The notes: a model not told the origin generated them from the letters alone. DNA of 64,000 nt from Pseudocercospora fijiensis CIRAD86 (GCF_000340215.1 NW_006921533.1:8531282-8595281), one strand, 5' to 3'; shown: positions 24,600-38,075, counted from the stretch's first letter. Numbers and translations: made by a program.

Positions 24600-27480
24600 A
24601 ACTCTATACTTATCTAATACTTACAAGATTATCGAGCCTACGCTCACTCTACAAATATACTAGCTTCTATACGCCCCGATTTAGACGCCTACTCTTTAAA
24701 CATCGCTTTTTGCTTTAAGGAATTCTTAGCTAACGCCGGTTACGCTAAGTTAGTACACTAGAAGTAGAGAGACCCGTTAAAAGCAGTCGTTACGACAATT
24801 ACTACTTATTATTAGCCCCTAGAAGAATATATACTGCGGAAACTCTCGGACGCTAGAGGTAGTACTACCCTCGGTTTCCCCTAGGATTAGGCAGTTAACC
24901 GCTCTTTAGTTACAGTAGTAGCGAAGACGCTAATTGTACTCCGTAACAAACTTGCTATTTTAGACTCGATAGAGCCTAACGACTTAGCGGCTCCTACTCT
25001 AGAACTAGCACCGCCGTTACTAGACATAGTAGTGCCTGCAAGTCTAAGTTCGGATACTAGCCTATAGCTACGTCGCCGTCGGACGATTTTAGCAGCTAGT
25101 ATACGACGAGTTACGTACGTACGTTATAGATCCTTACCGATTGTTTTCCTACTAGGCCTACGGGAACTTAGTACCTTAGAGCTTTTAGTACCGAGTAGTC
25201 CTACCTTACCGGTTTCTATCGACCCTAAATAGCGGAATACGGAGTAGTAGAGCCCCGAGCCCAAATAGTAAGAGCTTCCGGCCCTAAGTAGTCTAGAGTC
25301 CTCTCTATTAGGTCCTAAGCCTTACTAATAGGGTACTTAGCATTAGGAGCTTAAGTAGCAGAGTCCTAAACAGGCTCTATTAGGCCCTAAGCCTTACTAA
25401 TAGGGTACTTAGTATTAGGAGCTTAAGTAGCAGAGTCCTAAATAGGAGCATCTACGTCCTAAGCTATAGAAGTAAGGACCCCGATAGGAAGACCCGTTAC
25501 TCCTACCTATATCTAAATATATAGCCGATATGTCTTAAGAGATAGACCTAGAGTTCTAGCGTACGGACTTAGTATACGTAGAGCCTAGCGTCGAGCGGGA
25601 CCTAGCTCTACGATAGTAGATATAGCGCCGCCGATCGGTTAACGCATTCCTAGGTACGGAAGCTAGGCGTCTAGTCGCGGACTACTAGCGAGTACGTAAC
25701 GCTAGCGCGGGACTATCCTCCTAAAACTAGCGTAACGGAAAGCAGCTAGCTTACGACAATCCGTAGCCTCTACGCCTACGAGAGGGCGCGCTACGTAAAG
25801 TCCCGGCACGCGAGAACTAGAACGCTACTAGCGCTAACGCGGCCGCTAAAGACGCTAACGGCGAAATCCTAAACGCCGCTAATCTAGCCGTCCTACGTAA
25901 TAAGATACGCTAGCTGTTTAGACAACTCTTAAATTAATAGGTTATCTAAACCTAATAACTTAGGGATAAGATTCGGGACGAGATCGACTAGTTACGCTAA
26001 AGTATCCCTTCGAGCTTAGTATAAGACAGGCTAGACACTAGACGAGTAGAACGCCTCGCGCGTATAGGTTTAAATAAACAGGTCCCGTAGGAACAAGTTC
26101 TATTAGCCCTACTACCTAACCTAGTTAAGGCCTAGCTATACTAGTTACGCTATAACGTCTAACGCAACGCCGAGGCTAGACAGCGCCGCTATAGTTAAGG
26201 CGGTACGGCTAGCGGAGGGCCTCTAAGCCTAAGCCTAGGTAATTCTAGTACCTAAGGCGGGAACTATAGCCCCCGAGGTTACAACTTTAACCCGCACTAT
26301 ATTAACAACTTTTAGTTTAGCCGCTTACCCTATTATAGCCCGTAGCGTTCTTAGCGCTTAGAGAGGTTTAACCCGATAGATATCGGGTACTTCTACCCCG
26401 ACGCCCTATACGCGGACTTAGATAGCTAGGATATCTATACGTACGGTAACAAGGTTATATTTACCTTAGTATACCTATTCTTAGACGTAGCTTATAATTA
26501 CGCGGCGGTTAATTACGCCCGCATAGTACGTACTTAGCTTACGAAGTGCCTCCGTAGAGCCGCATAATAATAGTTTATTTACGAGCTTATAAGCAATAAT
26601 CGTAATACGATTCGCGGTAGAGAGGGCATCGAGCGCTAGTATAAGGCACTAAGGGATAAGTTTAGCAGATCTATCGTCGAGGCCTAGGACAAGCTATACG
26701 CCGAATCTTATATAGTATAGGATATACGCAACCGTAGAGCACCCTAGCAGTTTATTATAAACTGCATCCGCTACGTACGCAAGGCAGGTCTCGAGACAGA
26801 CCCTAATAGACCGTACGCTCTTCTCTACTAGGTATAGTTACAATTCGAGCCCCGCCTATAGAACAAGCTCGATAAGCCTTTACTAAGCGATACGATTTAC
26901 ACTTTTACGCGAGCCGTTAAAGATAAGTATAAAGTATAGTGCCGTAGATATATATAGTCCAATAGCTATAGTACTACCCGAGGCCGCAATAGATATAACG
27001 GTAAGTCGCAGTATCGAAACGCTCGCAATAACGACCGATACGCTAATTCCTCGGGCGTATATCGCGATACTTTAGGTCGCGGTTACGCCGGTAGGTTCGA
27101 TAATCGGTACGCCGTAGTAGTACGCGGATATCGCGACAATTTAGGTCGCGGTTACGCTAGCAGCTACGGAAATAAGCGCCCTAGAAATAGTAGCTATACT
27201 AATTAAAACTAGTATTAGCGCCGAGATTAAGGAAACAATAGGTAAGCCCTAGCGGAGGAGGGACGCTAAAAAGAGTACGCTTCTAACCGTAACAATCGGG
27301 TAGAGCTACGTAATAATAATCGAGGCTACGAAGCACGCGGCGGAAACCGAAATGCTAATCGTAGAAGACGATAAGATACGGGCGTACGAAATAACGTACG
27401 CGATACCTAGGGTTAGCAAGAACGCGGCCGCTAAGGCAATAAGGCCCCGCGTAACTATTACGCCGATAAGTAGGTACTAG
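24600..27480 (+). pseudogene. Element D ORF1 (gag-like)
   Basis: Long plus-strand frame broken only by RIP-type stops. It begins with Pro/Ser-rich low-complexity sequence including a 72-bp duplication, passes through an Arg/Glu-rich helical part (25540-26200), a capsid-like part (26280-26950: FNPxDIGYFYP then YTRAVKDKYKV), and ends in a strongly basic Arg/Asn/Gly region (26950-27480) with a C-R-R-x-x-x-S-N remnant of a zinc-binding motif. That layout is typical of Gag. The start is not defined. Confidence 0.65.
25303..25446 (+). repeat. 72-bp tandem duplication in element D ORF1
   Basis: CTCTATTAGG at 25303 and again at 25375 start two head-to-tail 72-bp units differing at a few C/T positions. 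72 bp is 24 codons, so the repeat keeps frame. Confidence 0.9.
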
Positions 27481-30400
27481 AGCCTCTAGTCGAAGAGCCT
27501 ATATCTATCCTACGGCCGCGTTCTTACTTACGCCTACGATCCGGCTTACGCTACTTAACGAGGCTAGTAAGCCCGCACTCCGTACCGGTATATTTTAACG
27601 ACTAGGTAGATATCTACTATAGATTAGACGACGTAGAGGATAACGCCTCTTCTTAGGACTCCGTATTAGTATACTATAGCGAAGTTCTACTACTATCGCC
27701 CTTTTCCCTATACGTCGGTAAGCACCTTCCTCTAGCTATAGAACCCTTCGCTATAATACGGCCTTTAAAGTTCTTATACTTAAATTATAGCGTAAAGTTC
27801 GATAGTAACAATCTCTTATAGGACTATAGGCGTACTAAGCACGCTACGGAGCTAACGCCTAAGAAGGATAGCGTAGAGGAGGACGCTAGGCTTATTAAGT
27901 CCGCTATATTACTAAAGGTTAAGGGAGGATACGCGTTTCGAAGCTATTATTATCTGCGTATAGTCGTGCGCCTATAGAAGGACAGTACGGAATACGCGGT
28001 TTGCCTAGATACTAGCGCTACTGTATTACTTATCGACGAAGCCTTCCTACGCTAGACGCGCCTAGATATCGAGCGTAAGCGTCTAGTAGCCCTACTTAAG
28101 GTTAAAGGCGTAGGATTAACGGACATTACTAAGTACGTAGACCTCGATTTTTAGGTACTAGGGATCGTTAAGGGCTCTAAGGTTATCGCCTATATACGGT
28201 ATAAGGTGCACGTCGTTAAGGAGCTTAGCACTAAGTTCCTTATAGCGATAGACATTATCGGCCTAGAGGGCATTAAAATTGATATGCTATACTATACCGC
28301 GACGATTAATTCTTATAAAAAAGCGAAGATTCCCCTACTAGTAGGCCGCAAAGATTACGTTAAGTTCCGTACGGTTATATACTCCGGCGATAAGAACGTC
28401 GTTCTAGTACTGCAGACTATAACCTTAGTGCCTATCTAGTTTAGAACAGACCTTCCTATAGATCGAGACGTAGCCTTCTACCCGCAAAACTAGGAGCTTA
28501 AGAACAAAGCCCTAACTATCTACGCCGCTGTCGTAGACGCCGTAGTAAATTTCGTATAGGTCCGTAACGATACGGATTAGCTATAGACTCTGCTACGATA
28601 TACAAAGATAGGGTATATACGCGAGTGTAACTACTACGGCTGCTACTATATCGCGCCTAAAGATTACGGCGCAGCCGGCCTTCCGCTACCGGACCTGCCG
28701 AACCCTACAAAAGAGACCTAGCTTTTTAATAGCGTAACGGCCTATAGCACTAAAGAGTAGGTACAACTTATCGAGGCCGTAGTAAAGAAGCACGAGGACC
28801 TATAGAAGGACAAGGGCACTACGGTAGATATTCCTAAGTCTAACTACCTAGAAGTTACGCTAAAGCTAGGCTATAAGAACGATAAAGTTCCTATAGTAGC
28901 GTACCTACTCTACGCCCCCGATAAAGAAGTCGTAAATAAGACGTTCGACCCGCTATACGTATAAGAAAAGATGTCCTTTACTACTAAGCCTACCTAATTT
29001 AGGTTCCTAGTCTTCGTAGTCTAGAAAACAACGATAGTAGATAGCAAGCTAGTCCGTAAGGGACGTACGGTCGTAGACATTAGAGGCCTAAACAAAATTA
29101 CAGTTAAGGATTCTTACCCGCTCCCTAGATAAGAGGACATTATTAAGGTACTACGCGGCTCGACTTATATTATAACGGTAGACGCGGTATCGTTTTTCTA
29201 TTAATAGGTAGTAGCCGAGAAGGACTATAGCAAATTCGCGATTAATAGCTACCGCGGCTAGGAACAGATATATATAGCTATTATAGGTTTCTCGAATAGT
29301 GTATAATATGTCTAGCGCTAGCTTAATAAGATCCTTAAGCGACACAAATCCTACTACTGTACTTATATCGACGATATTATTATCTACTCCCGTACCTTCG
29401 ACGAGTACCTATAGTATCTAAACGCCGTATTCGAGTGCCTAGTAGGTAAGAACATTAGTATCGTACCGTATAAGTCATTCCTCGCGTATCTATCTACGAA
29501 GCTTTTAGGCTAACGAGTGTTAGGACTAGGATATGCTGCTTATAAGGAAAAGGTCTAGGCTATCCTAGACTTAAAATTCCCTACGATACTAAAGGACATC
29601 GAATTTTACTTAGGGCTTACCGGATAGCAACGACAGTATATTCTATACTACTCTACGATTACGATACTATTCGAGAACCGTAAGAAAGAGCTCTTACGCT
29701 TTAGCCTAGCTAATAAGGGCAACAAGCGAAAGCGCTACGTAGCTAGGACCCTAGCTTTCGACGTAGACGAGGCACTAGAAACCGAGTATAAGGCCTTTAA
29801 TATCCTAAGGCAGATATACCGCGACGTTAAGTTCTCCTATTACGCGGACCCTAATCGCCCTATATACATCGACCTAGACGCCTATATAGGAGGATTCGTA
29901 GTAGTAGTATACTACGTTAAGGGAGATCTAGAGCCGACTATCGAGAATAGCAAGGCCGTACGCTTCCCGGCAGATTAGGTACAAGTTATTATATACCTTA
30001 GCAAAGCCCTTACGGACGTAGAAAAGCGGTACCTAGCTACCGAGCTTAAGGTTAGCGGACTAGTCTAGATAGTACGCAAGGCACGGATAATCCTATAGGC
30101 GGTACGTAAGCCGGTATATATATTTTCCGACTATATTACGGCCCTAGGCATTACTACGGCAGCGAGCCTAGCGACGACTATATCTACGGACAAGCTTAAC
30201 TTCCGTCTAGTGCGAGCCGGTTAGTACCTCTCTTAGTACCCTAAGCTTAAGGTATACTACCGCCTAGGACGCCTTTATAGAATACCGGACGCTTTAAGTA
30301 GGCTCGTAGCGGATTTTAACCGAGTAGCAGATTAAGTATACGATATACTAGATCCCCTAGTATACGACGATCCGGCGCCCGCGAATAATATAATCGACGC

Positions 30401-32250
30401 GTACTATATATACCTATACGAAAGCGAGGGTGCGATATACTTTTACGCTACTATAATCGACGAGCACTCCGGCCGAACGTATACCTCTAACGAGCCTATA
30501 GTTTTCTACTCCGTACTCGTAGAACTCGCTACCGAATTTAAGGACAACTTAAAGGCGGGATATACTAAGGACCCCTATTAGTCCGCAATCCTAGCTTAGC
30601 TAAACGCTATAGAAGAACGCTACCTACGAGCCGCCGCTAAGAGGACCTTAGACGCTAACGACAACCCTAATTATAAGGAAGCTAACATTATAGGCGAGGC
30701 CGAGTCGAGCCTATTAGGACTTTGTTTTTTCTTACGCAACGACCTTATCTATTTTAAGGACGATACCGACGGTAGAGAGAGGCTATATATCCCTCGCTCC
30801 CTATATAAGGAGGTCTTCTAAATAGCCTACGATTATTACTACTACGTAGGTTATTACCGCACTTACGCTCGTCTATATGCTAGCTTTTATATACGCCGGC
30901 TTAGACGCGAGGTCTCTAAGTATATCGCTTATTGCTCCGAGTGCATCCTAAACTAGACGCTATGCTATCCTCTATACAGTAAATTGCAACCGATTAAATG
31001 CTAGCCTATTCTATAGTACGCTATTACTACGGACTAGGTTTACGGCCTACTACCTAACAAAGACAGCTACGATAGTTTCCTTACTAAGACGTATAAGTAC
31101 TCTAAGCGCGTTATGCTACGCAAGTGCAAATTACCGTAGATAGCGTAGTAGTATAGCAGCGATTGGATCTAAGGATATATCGAAATAGAGCGCAACCTTC
31201 CGGCTATTATAATCGGCGACCGGGACCCTATTTAGCTTAGTAACTTTATAAAAGCAGCCTTTAAGAAGTTAGGTACGAGGTTCTTCGTAACGACGGCGTA
31301 CTACCCTTAGTCGGACGGCTAGTCTAAGCGAACTAATTAGACCGTAGAAATCGCACTACGATTCTTTACCTCTAATTATCTAGACGCTAATTAGATAGAC
31401 GCACTTCCGTATATCTAGGCCGAGCTTAATAATGCTAGAAATGCCTCGACTAGAGAGGTACCTAATGTTCTAATTTAAGGATTCAAGACGAACCTAGACG
31501 CGCTAAACCCCCTTACCGAGCTCCCTACTAAGGACTGCTTAGTATTAAGATAGGAGGCACGCGACTAGGTAGTAGACTCTCTTACGTAGGTAGTAGCGAT
31601 AATAAAGGACCGATACGACCGCAAGCATCGCCCTATTTCCTTTAAGATAGGCTAAAAGGTACTGCTTAAATTATATAAGGGATACTACCTACTAGGGAAC
31701 CCTAATCGCAAGCTCTCCGTATAGCGTACTAGACTATTTAAGGTGCTACGCCTAGTTAGCAACCTCGCGTACGAGCTCGACCTCCCCCTAGTAATGCGTA
31801 TCTATCCTATAATCTTAGTTTCGTAGCTAGAACTATACCCTAAGGGCCGTAACCTATACGACCGAGAGATACTAGAGCTAGGCCTAGTAGACGAAGCACC
31901 CTTCGAGGACGACTATTTATACCTAAAAGCGCTATATTACGAGGTCGAAAAGCTCCTCGGACGTAGGATCTTAAGAGGCAAAACATAGTACCTAGTTAAG
32001 TAGCGTAGCTATAGCTACGCGTATAACGTTTAGTACGATATCGATAACCTCTGCGACTTAGTAGAACTTGTCTAGGAGTACGACCGCCTCTACCTATAAT
32101 AAGCGTTATAATAGCAAGCTCTACGTTAGCAAGCGCTATAGCAGCAGGCACCGATAGCGCTATCCCTAAGCGCGCCGCAGTTAATAGTAGGAGAACTATA
32201 GGCTCGGCCTTCTCGGAGGCCTAGCTTACGTAACTCCTAAAAAACGCCTA
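27481..32250 (+). pseudogene. Element D pol relic
   Basis: Plus-strand frame readable through stops. Protease about 27960-28200 with LDTSA (DTGA altered by G to A) and an ILIDE-like follow-up. RT about 29000-29560 including LNKITVKDSYPLP, and an intact YIDDIIIYS box at 29362-29390. RNase H about 29830-30300, with FSDY and the usual GRLYRIPDALSR tail. Integrase zinc-binding part about 30830-30960 (former His residues now Tyr, CSEC pair retained), catalytic core about 31000-31450. A distinct C-terminal part reaches about 32100-32250. No chromodomain recognised. The RT-RNase H sequence resembles a gypsy clade common in dothideomycetes. Confidence 0.82.
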
Positions 32251-34360
32251 TACGGAAGGTTAACTAAGTAGCACTATACGCAATAATAGGCATCTCTATC
32301 GCGGTATATTACGTTATAGCATTATTGTCTATAATTAAATCGCACCCTACTTTACTTCGTTTTAAAACGCAAATAGTTTACTTTATTATTCCCCCCCCTA
32401 TTATCGCTCTAAAGCGCGCGGCGACGCGTCTTATTATTGTTATTAACGTAGGACGCGTCCTATTGTCGGACGGGCCGCACTATATATATAAACGGCGCGG
32501 CGCAAGCGAGGTAAAGTTTGCGTTACAATAAGCGTAGAACGCCCTAGTAACGCCGTAAATTCTTAGTTGCTACGTATACGCAATATACTAAATTCTCTCC
32601 GCTTGTTTATTAGCATTACTAACATCCTTACTAAGTATACGCCGCCTTAACGACTAGCCCCGATAACACTATCTATTCCTAAAATAGAGCGCACCGAGCG
32701 CTACTATCCGCTAGCGGGCGAGCGCGGCCCTCCTATATAATAGCAATACGCCTATAAAGAAGACGAGCTCTTAGAACTAAGCTAGTAGTAGCTACCTTAG
32801 CGTCGCAAGGTTAGCAGCCTACTATTTGCCGTAGCACTACTACAAATCGAGTACTACGAGGACTACGTTAGCTTACCTAAAAACATCGCGTAGGCGAACC
32901 TTAATAACATCCCTTATAACAAGGTCCTAGTAGAGTTATACCGCGAGCTCGACCGGCCGCTACTAGAAAACATTAGTAACTTCGTTAACGCTACAATATA
33001 GGTACGAATCTATCGTACGCTAGTGCCGCGCCCGCTATTACGCGGAAGAACTATACGGGTAAACCCTATTACCTTCGAGGACTTCTTCCTAAAGCACTAC
33101 GGCTCCGATAGGGCATATATTATACGAATTCGCTTAGTCGACCTCTCCGAACTTAGCTACCTGCCCCTACTACTACTCGACCCTAAAGCTAATCTAAAGG
33201 ACCGTAATACCTTACGCTATATCGCTATCTTATTGCAGTAGGGCGCTAGCGTTAACGGCTACAAGATAGGTAACTACGCTAGCTAGGCTACGTTTTTCGG
33301 CCTGCTATAGTTCTATTAGTTTCTAGACGCTAAGCTAGACGTCGCTTAGGACGGCTAGCGATACTGCGTTATTGTCCCTAATCCCTAGTACGCTAAATTG
33401 TTCTACGATCTAATAGAGATCCCGGATTAGGTCCGTAACTATAATATCTACTACGCGATCTAAACGCTCGCTAAACTCGACCTTACTCTAACGTCTTATA
33501 AGGAGAACGGTATGCCCTTCGCGGTACCCTATACTTAGACCGCGTTTTAACTTATAAGCGCCTTAGTTAGCTATAGCTTCGTAAAGAACGCCCTAGATAA
33601 GCTATACGAGATCCTTACTAGTATACTAGGCTAGGACGAGACCGAGCTAAACCTTATATCCGTATACGTATAGATTGTATAGATCGTAGTATATACGGTA
33701 GATAGACTAGAAGACGAAACGCTAGAGTAGGCCGACGAGCGCCTTAATTAGACTACAAACTGCTATAACTTACTAGGCTAGTTCGAGGAGGAATAGAACG
33801 TTACCGTAGAAGCGATAGTCTAGTAGTAGACAGCCGCGATATACGTAAAGGCATAAGAAAAGATTATTATACTTAAGCCCGTCGACCTAGTTACGTTCGA
33901 TAGTACTAAATTGCTAGACGCCTACCCTAAGCAACTTGCTACCTCTACGCGATTTTAGACGGAATGCCGCTACTAGAAGGAGCGCACCCTAACTTTAGTA
34001 TATAGCCCTACTAAGATCGTAGAAATAATTAAGCCTAATACCTAGTAGATAGATTACTATAATAATTAAGGATAGGTATAGGGCGATAAGGACCTTCCTT
34101 AGCGTCTCGGAGAAGCCGTAAATTAGTACTAACATGCCTCGGACGCCGTAGTAGTACGCGACGCTACCGCGCTTAACGCCGATACTAGCGCCGTAGAGTT
34201 AGCTACTAAGCGCCCTAAGGGAAAGGCGGCCCTACGCCCTAAGGGATTACCTATACTCTAGCGATATAAGAAGGAGCTTAAGGACCCTAACGACGCGACG
34301 TATTAGAACACTATTATAGTAGAAGAGTAGAAACTAAGAAAGGTAATCGTAGGTAAAAAG

Positions 34361-34505
34361 TAGGACGTAGAAAAGATAGACGTCGATAGCGAGAACGTAG
34401 TAGAGAAAGAAGAGTAGGAAGTAGGAAAAGTAAGCGTAGATAGAAAATAGGACGTAGAAAAGAGGGACGTTAATAGCGAGAACGTAACGGAGAAAGAGTA
34501 GTAGG
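34361..34505 (+). repeat. 87-bp imperfect tandem duplication in ORF3
   Basis: TAGGACGTAGAAAAGA begins at 34361 and again at 34448; period 87 bp (29 codons), second copy partial. It encodes a Lys/Glu/Val-rich charged segment. Confidence 0.85.
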
Positions 34506-35270
34506 AGGGATAGAAAGAGAAGGCTACGGGAAAGGATATCGGTATAGGTAACGCTAGAGCTAAGGACGGCGATAGCCCCGCTCCGCTAGATAATAAAGGC
34601 AAGGACGAACTTTAGAGTAAGGCGATAGACGCTATCCTTATCCGCGCCGACGCCCTAATAACCGTACGCTAGGTCGTAGACGCCGTTTAGTTAGCCTTCC
34701 TAAACCTCTACGCTACTAAGAGCGCGGAAGATACTAAGGAATTCCTTAACGCCGATAGTGCCGACGTAGGCTTAGATCTAGACTTAATCTGCAATTCTAA
34801 CTTAATCCGTAAACAAGACAGCAACGGTATATACGTCTATAAGCTTAGTACCTTTAGCCGTAGAGCTACACTCTTACGCAATACTAAGCCCGTCTTTAGT
34901 CCTATATACGGATGCAATATTACTATATACCTAGTAGAGAACTCTACCGCTAGGGACTCTACTCGAGATAAGGTAGTACCTCCGTAATAATACCCTACTA
35001 AGTAATAGCGAGGCAAGACGTAACCGACTACGCTAAGTAAGGCAAAGTAGCGCGACAAAGGTAAGTAGAATAACGAAGGCGAATAGAATAGCTCCGATAG
35101 AGACGATAACGACGACGCCCTACTAAAGCCTCGTCGTAAGTACCTCCCTATAGCTTCCCTCGATATTAGCTAAGAGGTACGCAATATAGTTACTACGTTA
35201 GGCGCACGTTAGCGTACGGTAAGCTGCGCCTTTACGGTAGCTATAGCGGCAATTATTAACGCCGTACGTA

Positions 35271-35663
35271 TAGACCCCGTAGTAGTCCGGGTTAGTTTAG
35301 TTTAGTTTGCTAAGCCGAAATTCTAGTTTGGTTTGGTTTAGTTTGCTAAGAAACCGGTGTACGGACCGGTTTGCCGGCTACGTACCGGCTATAGACAAAA
35401 ACCCGACCTAAAACACGCCGGAATACGTCTAAACAGCCTAAAACACAGATGCAACCGTGTAGCGTATATAATATAGGGCCCCCGGACCCGATCCGAGGTC
35501 GTCGTATATCGTCGCATATCGTCGCAGTTTAGTCGGATTTCCTCGGAAACCGGCTTAGACTAGCGGGGTAAAAAACCAAACCGGAACCAAACCGGAGGGA
35601 TACTGCTAAGAAACCAAACTATATACGTTCTATAGTTCGCAAACCGAACTACTACGGGGTCTA
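35271..35663. mobile_element. MITE 1, hAT-like, inside element D ORF3
   Basis: Terminal inverted repeats TAGACCCCGTAGTAGT...ACTACTACGGGGTCTA bound a 393-bp unit flanked by an 8-bp TSD, CGTACGTA (35263-35270 and 35664-35671). 8-bp TSDs are typical of hAT elements. Subterminal GTTTGGTTTAG and AAACCAAAC runs add inverted symmetry. It has no coding capacity. Inside, CpA and TpG are far commoner than in the surrounding element (for example CACAGATGCAACC), so it was probably not RIPped. Confidence 0.88.
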
Positions 35664-37849
35664 CGTACGTAAGGACGACTTAGCCGTAGACCGCCTTATT
35701 TAGGTTAACGATACGGTACGCTAGACCTATACCGTCTTAAACCCGGTACGAGAACTTAGCTTTACGAGACGTACCTATAAGGAAGATACTATATAATAGC
35801 GATACGAGTACTTCCTCGTAGAGTATACTAATTCTCTAATAGGCTCTAACCTACGTAGCTCGCTTATAGCAATATTCTATCGAGTATAGACTATAAATAA
35901 GGGCGATATAGAAGAGGGCGCTCTACTACCTTTTATCGGATAGAACGCTACGCCGTAGCTATTACGTAAGGCAACCCCCGACGTAGGCACTAGAGACGCT
36001 AGTCTATTACGCCGAGAGGAAGTTCTAGAAGAGATAGCTACGGACTTCGAGATTCTAGAAGAGCCTACGCGCGTTACGACTATCGAGATCCTAACCGCTA
36101 CGCCGACGAGCGCCTAAATCGCTATATCGATAAGCGTACGCACTCCGATAGACAAGAAGGTTCGTCGAGGCGCCGCTAATATAGACGAGGATACCTACTA
36201 GTAGCGCTCTAGAATGCTATACTCCGACGTCGAGCAATAGCTTAAGTCTAGCTACTAGGCCGATACTACGGTACTAACCTATAATATATTAGGCTTTGTT
36301 ACGATCGATTATATACCGCCTACGGGTACGCGACTCTTAGACGTTAAACTTAGTAATATATTTTAAATAATCGACGACGCTACGATTACCTTAAAGGAGC
36401 TCGGTACCTAGTATACCTACTTAGTAGAGGCGTACGGCTTCCCGCGTACTAAACGTAAGCTAATCGGCCCTCTATACCTATACTATACGACAAGTACTAA
36501 CGGTAAGTACAAGATCGCCTTAATCTATAGCTAGTACATCGTTATAGGCAGTATAGTCTTCTAGCGTAAGGTAGCGTACTAAGTCTAGCTTACCTCTATC
36601 GATAACGCCCTAGATTAGGCGATAATCTTATAGGTCCTAATAGACATCCCCGGCGAGACGGAGCCGCTAACAGCCGCGCGCGACTAGTAGAAGCGATAGA
36701 AGAAATACCGCAAGGACCTAGTATACCTACTCTATAGTAAGTAGCTAAAGACTATTACGGCCGGTTAGCTAACCTTTAAGGAAGACTAGGTAGAGTAGCC
36801 GACGGAGATTAACATCGTCGCGGTACCGGACTACGTCTTAGAAAACATAAAAGCAGCCCTTAATCGTAAGGTAGCCGCCGGCATTATAGACGCAGCCCTC
36901 GACTACTTCCTTCGTACTACGTACCTCTAACTATAAATAGGCCGTATACTACGAAAGGATCGAGACTAGACGCTAAGATCGGCCTATAAGAAGGATACGA
37001 CGCTACGCCTAAACGATATCCTATACGACTACGACAAGGAAGACAACTACCTAATCTCCCTCTATCGAGAACTAGGACTAAAAGGTATCGCTAGACGTTA
37101 CGAAGCGCTTATACCCTAATAGTAGGCTAACCTATACTTGTATATACTAGACGAGCTCGCTACTATAGTAAAAGCTAAGACATACGCTAGTACCGCGGCG
37201 ATAGACGAGCCCGGCTAGCCGCTATAGAAGACGCGCGCCCTACTAGCTTAGGTACCGGTACCGTAGGCACTAGTACTACAACTACCGACGCTAGGTTAGT
37301 TACGCCGCAAATCTAAGTACGTAGCCGCACCCGTAGATAAGCTCGCCTTACTAGTAAAGCTACCTACTCTATAGGTACTAAGCGAGCCTAAGGCTCTCTC
37401 GCCGCTAAAGATTGCTACCTAGCGCCTAGCTACGCGCGCGTCTACGCGCGCTGTTACGGTAGGCCCTTCCGATAGTCTAGCTACACGCGCGTCTACGCGT
37501 ACGTCTACGCGTACTTTAAACTCTCTAGCTACGCGTACGCTAACTAAGCGTAAGGCAGCTAACGGCGATTCGTTTATAAAGAAAAAGATACGGAAACTAT
37601 AGAGCTTTACGGAGGGTAAGGCAACTAAAGCTAAGGCTACCGGCTCTAAGACGGAACCGGAATTAATTAACTCTAATAAGTAAGACTATAGCTAGTAGAC
37701 GCGACATAATACGAATACATACTCGAGACGTATAAGAACGCATAATACGAATACAAGCGGTAAGGAAAACAAGTAAAAGCGGAAGGAGTATATAAGAAGG
37801 GGTTTAGCTAATATAGTACGCTAGCCTTCGTTCTATCGGACGGGGGTAC

Positions 37850-37963
37850 TATTACGGCAGGGACGGTACGCTAGCTAAGCCCGGTATATACTTTCCGTAG
37901 AACCGTAGATACTTACCCTAATACTATACTATTGCCTAACTACTAATCGTCCCTCGTATAATA
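37850..37963 (+). repeat. Element D 3' LTR
   Basis: 114-bp copy of 24092-24205, with TATTACGG...GTATAATA ends; differences from the left copy are C/T or G/A. Followed by ATTAG. Confidence 0.88.
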
Positions 37964-38075
37964 ATTAGACTTACTAAGTTAGTAGTAATAGAGGTCGAGA
38001 TTGGAATATAGATAGGCTACGAGGGCGCGGCCTTTAGAAGGGAAGTGTATATTAGGGCTAAAGAGGCCAAGCGTA

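Larger units (their letters stand above)
32640..37770 (+). pseudogene. Element D ORF3: large unidentified frame downstream of pol
   Basis: A single frame runs from about 32640 to the MITE at 35271 and resumes at 35672, with every stop a TAG/TAA explainable as a former Gln or Trp codon. The 33023-33238 stretch is open for 72 codons, rich in Leu with FEDFFLKHYGSDRAY-type sequence. 34300-34520 is Lys/Glu-rich with an 87-bp duplication. The last third (37400-37640) has Ala/Thr/Arg repeats (LATRASTR-like) and a basic IKKKIRK segment that could be a nuclear signal or nucleic-acid binding tail. I recognise no known domain, no signal peptide and no membrane segment, so it does not look like an envelope. 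Total about 1570 codons without the MITE. Start and final stop cannot be set because of RIP. Confidence 0.6.
24092..37963 (+). mobile_element. Element D: 13.9-kb Ty3/gypsy-type element with an extra large ORF
   Basis: 114-bp LTRs (24092-24205, 37850-37963) with TGTTAC/GTAACA ends in the less mutated left copy, and TSD ATTAG at 24087-24091 and 37964-37968. The internal base after the left LTR also happens to read ATTAG, so the TSD is slightly less decisive than for B and C. A purine-rich ACGGGGG tract precedes the 3' LTR. Internal content: ORF1 (gag-like), pol with protease, RT, RNase H, integrase, then an unidentified ~5 kb frame. A 393-bp MITE interrupts the last. Without the MITE and its duplicated target the element is 13471 bp, nearly twice a normal gypsy element. 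Confidence 0.85.

Noticed and set aside
32325..32531. Small standalone gene
   Set aside because: It is a stretch free of stops in the spacer between pol and ORF3 of element D, with no start context or recognisable features.
34303..34602. Minus-strand Ser/Phe-rich frame
   Set aside because: Antisense of the Lys/Glu-rich repeat in ORF3; low complexity mirrors the plus strand.
32640..37770. Envelope gene of an errantivirus-like element
   Set aside because: Position fits, but there is no signal peptide, membrane anchor or Cys pattern in the readable parts.
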